Source: Dehalococcoidia bacterium
Lineage (GTDB): Bacteria > Chloroflexota > Dehalococcoidia > Dehalococcoidales > CSSed11-197
Length of the DNA stretch: 6,781 nucleotides
Reading direction: 5' to 3'
NCBI GenBank assembly: GCA_003552785.1
Contig: PUOQ01000120.1
Location: forward strand, 1 to 6,781
In this document: positions 1-5,454 of the stretch, in pieces
Position numbering within the stretch: the first letter of the stretch is position 1
Layout of the letters: the number at the start of each line of letters is the position of its first letter
Notes under the pieces: generated by a model
The model's input: the letters and a program-made list of their open reading frames with translations, nothing else
What the model was told of the DNA's origin: nothing
The model's database searches: none
Translations under genes and position numbers: made by a program

Positions 1-394
1 AAGGGATTATTATTGGCACCGGGTTACATCCAAGAGCACGGCCGACAGCCCTGCAGGCGCGAGGGTTTCTCATGGTGCGGGCTATTTCACCATAGCAGGC
101 AGTTGAACCCCAGGGCACCTCCCGGGTTATGTGCCAGACATTCAGGCAAAATCGGGAATGGCCGCTTAAATCAAGGGTTTCATCAAATATTACCCTTTGA
201 CCATTGAAATACCTTATAAGTTTCCGGGCAATCTGCGAAAAGAATGCGTCATCACGGCATGCATCAGTGCTGCCCCCTGTTTCTTCAAGTGCCTGCGCTT
301 TAGATGTTCGGGGCAATATAAGCCTGGTGATGCCGTGCCTGGATGCAATAACACCTGTCCAACCCATTTTTACAGGGATTATTGTATATATCAA
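1..394 (-). CDS. ogt: Methylated-DNA--protein-cysteine methyltransferase (MGMT/Ogt type), 3' end cut by window edge
   Basis: Repairs O6-alkylguanine in DNA by moving the alkyl group irreversibly onto its own cysteine. Translation of the minus strand is open for 131 codons to base 1. Residues 93-105 (VPWGSTACYGEIA) and 115-131 (RAVGRALGCNPVPIIIP) are the family's conserved core. They include the DNA-binding helix-turn-helix with its arginine finger (Arg115) and the Tyr101 that flips the phosphate. The next residue in the family is the acceptor Cys of the PCHR motif; the single base left (T on this strand) is compatible with a Cys codon, so the gene is cut right at the active site. The start chosen is TTG at 394, because AGGGAG (401-406) lies 6 nt upstream and the resulting IYTIIPVKMGWTGV fits the usual first beta strand. 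An internal ATG at 367 has no ribosome site. It lies 14 bp after hpf and is probably co-transcribed. Extra cysteines (100, 114, 123) are unusual. Confidence 0.92.
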   Translation of the reverse strand, partial: MIYTIIPVKMGWTGVIASRHGITRLILPRTSKAQALEETGGSTDACRDDAFFSQIARKLIRYFNGQRVIFDETLDLSGHSRFCLNVWHITREVPWGSTACYGEIARTMRNPRACRAVGRALGCNPVPIIIP

Positions 395-408
395 TTGCTG
401 CTCCCTGT
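372..408 (-). promoter_or_regulatory. Inverted repeat enclosing the ogt ribosome site and TTG start
   Basis: ACAGGGA at 372-378 and TCCCTGT at 402-408 form a perfect 7-bp stem with a 23-nt loop. In the minus-strand mRNA the 5' arm contains most of the AGGGAG ribosome site, and the TTG start lies in the loop. Folding would hide the ribosome site, which would tend to lower methyltransferase synthesis or couple it to ribosomes finishing hpf (stop codon at 409-411). The pairing is seen directly; any regulatory role is inference, and a 7-bp stem can arise by chance. Confidence 0.35.
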
Positions 409-966
409 TTATTTAATTTCCGGAGCAATGAGGCCGTAGTCCCCGTCTTTTCTGCGGTATAGCAGGTTGACTTTCGTATTTTCAGCATTAATAAACAGGA
501 AAAAGTCGTGCTTTAACAGCTCCATCTGGTCGGCAGCTTCTTCGACAGTCATGGGTTTAATGGCAAAACGTTTCACTTTTACCACCGGCTTTCGTTCTTC
601 AGGTTCTTCTGTTTCAACCGGGTTTTCTTTTGCCATTGCCACACCAGTTGGCATGGCATTTTTGGCCCGGTCTTCCATTTTACCCTTCCAGCGCTCGAAC
701 TGCCGCTCTGTAACAGGTAGAGCTTTATCCATGGCAGCTTTTATAGTTTCAGCACGTTCTTCAGTGTGAATCAGAGTAGACTGGCAGTCGAGCACTATGC
801 GTATAACAAACCGGTCTTTTTGGGATTTGGTTTTTTCTTCTGAAACTTCAACCCGAATTTCGCTTATATCGTTTAGCCGGCGCTTTAGTTTACCGAGCTT
901 CTTTTCAATGTATTCTTTGGCATTTTCCGATAACTCCATGTTTTTGGCAACAAATTTAATCTCCAT
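409..966 (-). CDS. hpf: Ribosome hibernation promoting factor, long form
   Basis: A 185-residue protein that binds idle 70S ribosomes and pairs them into inactive 100S dimers in stationary phase or starvation. Residues 1 to about 100 form the HPF/YfiA domain that sits in the decoding channel (start MEIKFVAKNMELSENAKEYI). A charged Pro/Glu linker of about 25 residues follows. The C-terminal dimerisation domain, about 130-185, carries the family signature KPMTVEEAADQMELLKHDFF and YRRKDGDYGLIAPEIK. Length and both domains match the long HPF of Firmicutes, so one protein probably suffices for dimerisation. The ATG is supported by AAAGGCGGT at 975-983, 8 nt upstream and one mismatch from the ideal site. 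It starts 23 bp after comF ends, so it is probably read from the same transcript, with ogt following. No sign of damage. Confidence 0.97.
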   Translation of the reverse strand: MEIKFVAKNMELSENAKEYIEKKLGKLKRRLNDISEIRVEVSEEKTKSQKDRFVIRIVLDCQSTLIHTEERAETIKAAMDKALPVTERQFERWKGKMEDRAKNAMPTGVAMAKENPVETEEPEERKPVVKVKRFAIKPMTVEEAADQMELLKHDFFLFINAENTKVNLLYRRKDGDYGLIAPEIK

Positions 967-989
967 TTTCTATTACCGCCTTTCAATTA

Positions 990-1682
990 TTATATTTCTC
1001 TGGCCAGGGTAAGCCCCCGTACTCTGGCCGCTCCGCAAACCTTTAGAGCCGATGCGCAAGCATCAAGGGTAGCTCCGGTGGTAGCCACATCGTCGATAAG
1101 TAAAATGTTTTTCCCCTCAACCTGGCTGCCAGTACAGGAAAAAGCCATACTTACATTTTTGCGCCTTTGGCCTGCATTTTTGGAATTTACCTGTGATGGG
1201 TTATTGTATTTCCTGACCAGGCTTTTTGACCTGTATATCCCGGTCAAAGTACATATCTCTCTGGCCAGCAATTCCGACTGGTTAAAACCGCGCTCTCTCA
1301 AGCGTTTTTTATGCAAAGGAACAGCAATCAGCAAATCCGGCTTATAGTGTGCTGACTTTAAATTGTTAAACATCAGCCCACCGAGCAGGGGCGCGATGGC
1401 CCTTAAATTATAATATTTAAACTGTAACACTGCTTCTCTTATTGCGCCTTTAAACGCAAATAAAGAATTTAGGCCATCAAGGGATTTCCAGTAATGACAA
1501 TCGCAGCGCCTTTTTCCTTCCACGGGAAGAATACATACCGGGCAAAATGGAGGGTTTATGTAACTTGCGCTCAGCATGCAGCCTTCGCAAATATAGCTCC
1601 CCTCCCTGCCACAGGCAACGCACCGGGCCGGGAATAGAAAATCAAGCACCATCCGGTTAAGCATGGCCAGATGGGTCAGCAT
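990..1682 (-). CDS. comF: ComF family protein (zinc-finger phosphoribosyltransferase-like)
   Basis: A 230-residue ComF homologue. In naturally transformable bacteria ComF acts in the cytosol during uptake of single-stranded DNA; in many anaerobes it is kept without proof of competence. The N-terminal zinc-binding part has paired cysteines: C21/C24 (after LFPAR), C32/C35, C47/C50 and C60/C62. The C-terminal phosphoribosyltransferase fold has VPLHKKRLRERGFNQSELLA and the PRPP-binding loop LLIDDVATTGATLDA. The start was decided by the ribosome site. AGGGGGTG at 1689-1696 lies 6 nt before the ATG at 1682, whereas the longer reading from GTG at 1691 (3 residues more) would place the start codon inside that site. 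It follows the zinc-ribbon gene by 36 bp and precedes hpf by 23 bp, so it probably shares their transcript. No other com genes are visible nearby, so a role in DNA uptake is unproven here. Confidence 0.93.
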   Translation of the reverse strand: MLTHLAMLNRMVLDFLFPARCVACGREGSYICEGCMLSASYINPPFCPVCILPVEGKRRCDCHYWKSLDGLNSLFAFKGAIREAVLQFKYYNLRAIAPLLGGLMFNNLKSAHYKPDLLIAVPLHKKRLRERGFNQSELLAREICTLTGIYRSKSLVRKYNNPSQVNSKNAGQRRKNVSMAFSCTGSQVEGKNILLIDDVATTGATLDACASALKVCGAARVRGLTLAREI

Positions 1683-1688
1683 AACCTG

Positions 1689-1696
1689 CACCCCCT
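1689..1696 (-). promoter_or_regulatory. Ribosome binding site that decides the comF start
   Basis: AGGGGGTG differs from AGGAGGTG at one base and lies 6 nt before the ATG at 1682. The in-frame GTG at 1691 is part of this element, so it is unlikely to be the start codon. Confidence 0.7.
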
Positions 1697-1718
1697 GGTT
1701 GGTATTTAAAACCCCGGT

Positions 1719-1943
1719 TCAGGAGGTGGGGCGGGCGCGATGGTTGCCGGCGCCGTTCATTATGGGCTCGTTAACGTAGATATCGCCGTTTCTTATTTTT
1801 AAATTGTAACCACAATCCGGGTTGGTGCAAACCCAGGCTTTGTAGAGCAATGAGGCTCCGTTTGAGCCAAAGTCAGATAATGGTATCAAGACCCCTTCTT
1901 CATCCCCACATTTTGGACACTTAGGAAAGCAAATTAGTTCCAC
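1719..1943 (-). CDS. Small zinc-ribbon protein of unknown function
   Basis: A 74-residue protein I do not recognise as a named family. It carries two cysteine pairs, C9-P-K-C12 and C39-T-N-P-D-C44-G-Y, spaced like a zinc ribbon, with a further Cys at 5. There is no signal peptide or membrane segment, so it is probably cytosolic. The last dozen residues are polar and look disordered. The GTG start at 1943 is well supported: GGGAGGAGG lies upstream with its AGGAGG end 5 nt from the start codon. A good promoter lies just before it (1979-2008), and comF, hpf and ogt follow at short spacing, so it is probably the first gene of that operon. That would link its expression to HPF and DNA repair, but no function can be read from the sequence. 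It could bind nucleic acid or act as an adaptor; this is inference. Confidence 0.82.
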   Translation of the reverse strand: MELICFPKCPKCGDEEGVLIPLSDFGSNGASLLYKAWVCTNPDCGYNLKIRNGDIYVNEPIMNGAGNHRARPTS

Positions 1944-1978
1944 TTTAGCCTCCTCCCAGCCGGTAATTATGATAGCGT

Positions 1979-2008
1979 AGTATACAATAGTATCACCCTA
2001 ACTGACAA
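1979..2008 (-). promoter_or_regulatory. Sigma-A type promoter for the zinc-ribbon/comF/hpf/ogt unit
   Basis: On the minus strand, TTGTCA (2003-2008, 5 of 6 to TTGACA) and TATACT (1979-1984, 5 of 6 to TATAAT) are 18 bp apart. Transcription would begin near 1972, giving a leader of about 30 nt that includes the strong ribosome site. It lies in the 85-bp gap after the membrane-protein gene, which fits a new transcription unit starting here. Confidence 0.65.
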
Positions 2009-2028
2009 GGCCGCAAATTGTACTTGCC

Positions 2029-2385
2029 CTATCCGGCTATGCTGACAATCAGTGTTAACAATATGATGCAAAGCCCTAAAATGCCGGACCTGAAACTGCT
2101 CCAGGGCCGGTTTAGCGCTGTTATGGACCAAAGAAGTATAGCCAGGCAGACAGCAATGATTATAATACCCGCAGTAATACCCAGCGGGCCGGTTGCAGTA
2201 AACCACACGAGCCAGGCAATTGAGGCCAGGCAAATACCGATCAGCCCGAACAGCCAGTATTTTTCGCTTGAGCTGCCTCGCTCCAGCTTTTCCAGCCTTT
2301 GCCGGGTGCATTTTACACAGGTGCAAGCAGGAGGGTGGCCACCATAATAATTCTGTCGGTAGTATTCGTCTTCTCTTTTAGTCAT
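2029..2385 (-). CDS. Small three-helix membrane protein with an N-terminal Cys motif
   Basis: A 118-residue protein of unknown function. Residues 1-42 are hydrophilic, Tyr-rich and charged, and hold HPPACTCVKCTRQR: His17, Cys21, Cys23 and Cys26, arranged as H-x3-C-x-C-x2-C, a plausible metal site. Three hydrophobic segments follow at about 44-62, 67-88 and 100-117, separated by short loops, so it should sit in the cell membrane. There is no signal peptide before the Cys motif. By the positive-inside rule the Lys/Arg-rich N-terminus, with the motif, is likely cytoplasmic. The ATG at 2385 overlaps the last 8 bases of the apgM homologue, and AAAGGA lies about 11 nt upstream, so translation is probably coupled to that gene. 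The link to a phosphoglycerate-mutase-like enzyme may mean only shared transcription. The reading frame is believable from its hydrophobic pattern and ribosome site, but I know no homologue with a function. Confidence 0.8.
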   Translation of the reverse strand: MTKREDEYYRQNYYGGHPPACTCVKCTRQRLEKLERGSSSEKYWLFGLIGICLASIAWLVWFTATGPLGITAGIIIIAVCLAILLWSITALNRPWSSFRSGILGLCIILLTLIVSIAG

Positions 2386-3580
2386 CTGCTGTTGATCCTT
2401 TTATGAGTTTATTCATTATTTGCCATCCCGGATCGATCAAGTAATTACTTGCAAGAGCCTGGGCTTCGGTAAATCTCACACTCCTGTCCGGGGTTATGTC
2501 CCGGCCCCAAATAACGAAGGGTACAGGATCACCGGTATGAGTGAGCAGCTCAATTGGAGTCGGATGATCCGGCATAACCAGTATGCGCATATTATTGTCC
2601 GCCTGCTCCAGCATTCTGGGCAGCATTTCCCTGTCTGCTTTTTCAATTGCAGCTACTTTTTGTTCAACAGAACCGGCATGGCCGGCTTCATCCGGGGCTT
2701 CGAAATGTATTATTACCAGGTCGTGGTTTTCAAGGGCTTTAAGAGCTCCTTCAACCTGGGCTGTGCAGTCATTATCCTGGCCGTCTGTGACACCCGGGAT
2801 ATCAAGTAAAGTCATCGACATCATTTTACCCAGGCCTTTTAAAAGGTCAACCCCCGAAGTTATAGCCGCTTTAATACCGTAAGCCTGTTCGAAGGGTGGT
2901 ATTTGAGGTGGTTGGCCACTACCCCAGGTGAGCCATATACTGTTGGCCGGTATTTTACCTTTTCTCTTCCGCTCCAGGTTTACCGGGTGGTTTTCAAGAA
3001 CTGCGTTTGAGCTTTTGATTAATTCAACCAGAAGCTGGCTGCCCTCCCCCTTTGGCAAATAGGGGGCAAAAGGCTGGTTGGATATATCATGCGGAGGCGT
3101 AGTGACTGCGTTCAGTGTTTCTGTTCTTCCTCTCAATTTGAGTATATGGCGGTAGCCGACACCGGGATAGAAGGTAATTATTTCTTTACCAAGCTCTTTA
3201 TTTAACGCTTCGATAAGCAGCCTGGACTCAGGGGTGGATATATGGCCGCCGCAGTAACTGTTCATTATGCCACTTTCGATGTTTACCAGGTTGCATCTAA
3301 AAACCACTTCATCTTCACCCATGGGTATATCCATGCTTACAGCTTCAATAGCGCCCCGGCCTTTATAGAATTTTACCGGGTCATAACCCATTACCGACAT
3401 GCAGGCGCATGCACTCGAGGGCTCCATTTTATCCGGAACGGTACGGGCAAGACCGGCCCGTCCTTCTGATGCCAGTTTATCCAGGTTGGGAGTGGAAGCA
3501 AGCTCAAGACAGGTTTTGCCGCCGTGATTTCGGAGAGGTAGACCGGCGGCACCGTCCATGATAAGAGTTAAATATTTCAT
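2378..3580 (-). CDS. apgM: Archaeal-type cofactor-independent phosphoglycerate mutase (ApgM) homologue
   Basis: A 400-residue alkaline-phosphatase-superfamily enzyme of the ApgM family (COG3635), which interconverts 3- and 2-phosphoglycerate with two metal ions and a phospho-serine intermediate. The metal ligands are all visible: Asp9 (LIMDGAAG), Asp297 and His301 (APDEAGH), Asp338-His339 (VMPDHP) and His348 (THTGDPVPF). Ser56 is the likely nucleophile, but its surroundings read EPSSACACMSVMGYDP, where the family usually has PGSDVANLS-LGYDP. The Asp after the serine is Ala, and the Asn four residues on is Cys. Length is normal for the family. MKYLTLIMDG is the usual N-terminus, which supports the ATG at 3580, although no good ribosome site precedes it. 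Relatives in this family have been proposed as homoserine kinases where they neighbour threonine genes; none is here. It begins 50 bp from a divergent tRNA-Pro and overlaps the following membrane-protein gene by 8 bp. The family is sure; the exact substrate is less so. Confidence 0.87.
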   Translation of the reverse strand: MKYLTLIMDGAAGLPLRNHGGKTCLELASTPNLDKLASEGRAGLARTVPDKMEPSSACACMSVMGYDPVKFYKGRGAIEAVSMDIPMGEDEVVFRCNLVNIESGIMNSYCGGHISTPESRLLIEALNKELGKEIITFYPGVGYRHILKLRGRTETLNAVTTPPHDISNQPFAPYLPKGEGSQLLVELIKSSNAVLENHPVNLERKRKGKIPANSIWLTWGSGQPPQIPPFEQAYGIKAAITSGVDLLKGLGKMMSMTLLDIPGVTDGQDNDCTAQVEGALKALENHDLVIIHFEAPDEAGHAGSVEQKVAAIEKADREMLPRMLEQADNNMRILVMPDHPTPIELLTHTGDPVPFVIWGRDITPDRSVRFTEAQALASNYLIDPGWQIMNKLIKGSTADD

Positions 3581-3587
3581 TGTTAGT

Positions 3588-3617
3588 TTGCTTTAAAAAA
3601 CCTCTTGCTTCTATAAT
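3588..3617 (+). promoter_or_regulatory. Promoter of the tRNA-Pro gene
   Basis: A perfect TATAAT at 3612-3617 lies 13 bp before the mature 5' end of the tRNA. A weak -35, TTGCTT (3588-3593, 3 of 6), is 18 bp further up. Transcription would start near 3624, leaving a short leader for RNase P to remove. The -10 is convincing, the -35 much less so. Confidence 0.6.
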
Positions 3618-3630
3618 AGATATGTTGAAA

Positions 3631-3705
3631 CGGGGCGTAGCGCAGTTTGGTTAGCGCGCAGCGTTCGGGACGCTGAGGTCGGTGGTTCGAATCCACTCGC
3701 CCCGA
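3631..3705 (+). tRNA. tRNA-Pro, anticodon CGG
   Basis: A complete cloverleaf of 75 nt reading CCG proline codons. The acceptor stem pairs 3631-3637 (CGGGGCG) with 3698-3704 (CGCCCCG); the C1-G72 pair and discriminator A (3705) are typical of bacterial tRNA-Pro. The D stem is GCGC (3640-3643) with GCGC (3654-3657). The anticodon stem is CAGCG (3659-3663) with CGCTG (3671-3675), enclosing the loop TTCGGGA with anticodon CGG at 3666-3668. The T arm is GGTGG (3681-3685) with CCACT (3693-3697) and the loop TTCGAAT. CCA is not encoded, so it must be added by a tRNA nucleotidyltransferase. A short T-rich run, TTTTATT, follows and may weakly end transcription. Only 2 bp separate it from the stop codon of convergent mazG. 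Confidence 0.97.
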
Positions 3706-3707
3706 TT

Positions 3708-4505
3708 TTATTCGGATAAATCTTTAACTTCCTCCCAAAGCTTGTTTTTCTCCTCATAAGTCAGTGATTTAAACTCAATGCCCTTTTGGTGACATATTTC
3801 TTCCATGGCTGAGAAACGCTCATAAAACCTGTGGTTGGACCCCCTCAAAGCTGATTCAAGGTCAATTCCCTGGCGCCGGGCAAAGTTTGCCAGAGTGAAA
3901 AGAAGGTCGCCATATTCCCTTTCTTTTTCCTCTTTGCTTTGAGCCTGACTAATTTCACAGACTTCCTCGGTTATTTTTTCAATTACACCTTCGTCTGTGT
4001 CCCAGTCAAAACCCACCCTGGCGACCCTTTTTTGCAGAGCCTGGCTGTAGGCCAGTGAGGGCAGTGTCGGAGGAACACCGTTTAGCATCGAAGTTCCTTT
4101 TTTGCGTTCGTTTTTCTTTATTTCCTCCCAGTTTTCAAGTACCTGCTTTACATCTCCGGCAAGGGTTGCATCAAAAACGTGTGGGTGGCGTCTTATTAGT
4201 TTTTCGTTAATATGGCGGATAACCTGGCTGATTTCAAATTCACCATTATCTTTGGCAATTTGAGCGTGCAGCACCACCTGTAAAAGCAGATCGCCCAGCT
4301 CTTCTTTCACCTGGTTGCTTGATCCGCCGTCAAGAGCCTGAAGGACTTCGTGGGTTTCCTCAAGAAGGCTGTCACGAATTGATTGGTGGGTTTGCTTTTG
4401 ATCCCAGGGGCATCCGTTGGGACCGCGCAGGCAAGCTATAACATCAACCAATGTATCAAAAAGAGCGGGATCTTTGTTAATCAAAGCTTTACGCTTGTCT
4501 TGCAT
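3708..4505 (-). CDS. mazG: Nucleoside triphosphate pyrophosphohydrolase MazG
   Basis: A 265-residue cytosolic enzyme that hydrolyses NTPs and dNTPs to monophosphates and pyrophosphate, removing abnormal nucleotides and, in some bacteria, lowering (p)ppGpp. There are two tandem MazG domains, as in the E. coli protein. The first has the hallmark CLRGPNGCPWD (25-35), Glu49/Glu50/Glu53 and Glu69-x2-Asp72, then HPHVF. The second has VGFDWD (164-169), Glu181/Glu184 and Glu197-x2-Asp200. In E. coli MazG the C-terminal domain is the catalytic one. The ATG at 4505 is the only start that keeps the conserved N-terminus; GGAG lies 15 nt upstream, too far to be a normal ribosome site. A promoter-like sequence at 4515-4543 would make a nearly leaderless message. 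The gene stands alone: it runs head-on into tRNA-Pro at its 3' end and faces away from the fumarase genes. Confidence 0.96.
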   Translation of the reverse strand: MQDKRKALINKDPALFDTLVDVIACLRGPNGCPWDQKQTHQSIRDSLLEETHEVLQALDGGSSNQVKEELGDLLLQVVLHAQIAKDNGEFEISQVIRHINEKLIRRHPHVFDATLAGDVKQVLENWEEIKKNERKKGTSMLNGVPPTLPSLAYSQALQKRVARVGFDWDTDEGVIEKITEEVCEISQAQSKEEKEREYGDLLFTLANFARRQGIDLESALRGSNHRFYERFSAMEEICHQKGIEFKSLTYEEKNKLWEEVKDLSE

Positions 4506-4522
4506 AATACTGAAATTATACT
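4495..4522 (+). promoter_or_regulatory. Candidate promoter for the fumarase operon
   Basis: On the plus strand, TTGTCT (4495-4500, 4 of 6) and TATACT (4517-4522, 5 of 6) are 16 bp apart. The -35 lies inside the first codons of divergent mazG. Transcription would start near 4529, giving a leader of about 74 nt. It shares bases with the -10 of the opposing mazG candidate. Confidence 0.4.
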
Positions 4523-4543
4523 CCGTAAGGCTTTGTTGGGCAA
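4515..4543 (-). promoter_or_regulatory. Candidate promoter for mazG
   Basis: On the minus strand, TTGCCC (4538-4543, 4 of 6) and a perfect TATAAT (4515-4520) are exactly 17 bp apart. The predicted start, near 4508, falls about 3 nt before the mazG ATG, so the mRNA would be almost leaderless. The match is good, but the consequence is unusual, so confidence is moderate. Confidence 0.45.
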
Positions 4544-4602
4544 AAAGAGCTTAAATGGGCGATTATTAGTAAATGCGGTTCAATAGGTGATAAAATTTAA
4601 AA

Positions 4603-5454
4603 ATGGCGATACGGGAGATTGAGGCCAGTCTGATTACCCGCAAAATAGCTGAAATTTGCACCAAAGCGAATTTCGAGCTGGGACAGGATGCTTTAATGGC
4701 TTTGAAGCAATCCTGTGAAACAGAGGTTTCGCCTTTGGGCCGGCAGGCACTTAGCATCCTGATTGAAAATGCCAGTATAGCCCGGGAGGAAAAGATTCCA
4801 TTATGCCAGGATTGCGGAACTGCAGTTATTTTTGTTGAATTGGGTCAGGATGTTCATATTTCCGGAGGTGAATTCAACACAGCAGTTTTGGAGGGAGTAA
4901 GGCAGGGTTACTGTGAAGGATACCTGAGAAAATCCATGGTAAAAAACCCGTTTGGTAAGAGGGAAAATACCAGGGATAATACCCCCCCGGTTGTTCACTG
5001 CGAAATAGTACCCGGGTCAGAGCTGAAAATTATGGTGCTGCCTAAAGGTGGCGGGGCAGAAAATATGAGCCGGATTGCTATGCTAAAACCTGGTGATGGC
5101 ATTGAAGAGATTTCTGAACTGGTGGTTGAGACCGTGAGGCAGGCGGGAGGAGCTCCGTGTCCGCCGCTTGTCATTGGTGTTGGTATTGGTGCTACATTTG
5201 AAAAAGCAGCAATGATGGCCAAAAAGGTTCTCGGGCGAAAGCTGGATGAACCCAACCCGGATACATCCCTGGTCGAATTTGAACAGCATGTGCTTGAAAG
5301 GGTTAACCGGCTGGGAATCGGTCCGCTTGGAACCGGAGGGTCTACTACTGCCTTGAGGGTTCATGCAGCCAGTTATCCGTGTCATATTGCCAGCTTGCCC
5401 GTTGCAGTTAACCTGCAATGTCACAGCTGCCGGCATGCAGAGGTGGTTATTTGA
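4603..5454 (+). CDS. fumA: Class I fumarate hydratase, alpha subunit (N-terminal half of FumA-type enzyme)
   Basis: A 283-residue subunit that, with the next gene's product, reversibly hydrates fumarate to malate using an oxygen-sensitive [4Fe-4S] cluster. The three cluster cysteines are seen as Cys68 (PLCQDCG), Cys186 (APCPPLVIGVGIG) and Cys273 (NLQCHSCRHA). Asp70, next to the first ligand, is a substrate or catalytic residue in the family. GGGAENMSR (149-157) and LGTGGSTTALRV (242-253) are also conserved. Cys71 is odd, since relatives have Thr there (CQDTG), and Cys276 sits where Ala is usual. The ATG at 4603 is preceded by AGGTGA (4585-4590) at 12 nt, a rather long gap. The stop overlaps the beta-subunit start by one base (TGATG at 5452-5456), so the subunits should be made in equal amounts. 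The closely related L-tartrate dehydratase cannot be excluded, but fumarase is the likelier reading for an anaerobe with a TCA or propionate pathway. Confidence 0.93.
   Translation: MAIREIEASLITRKIAEICTKANFELGQDALMALKQSCETEVSPLGRQALSILIENASIAREEKIPLCQDCGTAVIFVELGQDVHISGGEFNTAVLEGVRQGYCEGYLRKSMVKNPFGKRENTRDNTPPVVHCEIVPGSELKIMVLPKGGGAENMSRIAMLKPGDGIEEISELVVETVRQAGGAPCPPLVIGVGIGATFEKAAMMAKKVLGRKLDEPNPDTSLVEFEQHVLERVNRLGIGPLGTGGSTTALRVHAASYPCHIASLPVAVNLQCHSCRHAEVVI

Noticed and set aside
197..439. Plus-strand open frames at 13-207, 197-439 and 204-416, and a minus-strand frame at 300-488
   Set aside because: They are out-of-frame shadows of the minus-strand methyltransferase and HPF genes, whose protein signatures are clear.
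1682..1691. Longer ComF start at GTG 1691
   Set aside because: The GTG is part of the AGGGGGTG ribosome site for the ATG at 1682; it would have no correctly spaced site of its own.
1967..2326. Alternative minus-strand frame of 119 codons over the membrane protein
   Set aside because: It lacks a ribosome site and a believable composition; the frame at 2029-2385 has clean membrane segments and a ribosome site.
2378..3580. Homoserine kinase role for the ApgM homologue
   Set aside because: That proposal rests on neighbouring threonine-pathway genes, and none is visible here.
3581..3630. Minus-strand promoter for the ApgM homologue using TATTAT at 3613-3618
   Set aside because: No -35 match lies at a suitable distance (the expected spot is inside the tRNA acceptor stem), so the promoter of this gene remains unidentified.
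5418..5454. Longer fumarase beta start at ATG 5418
   Set aside because: The extra 12 residues lie wholly inside the alpha gene and do not resemble the family; ATG 5454 has a well-spaced ribosome site and the usual N-terminus.
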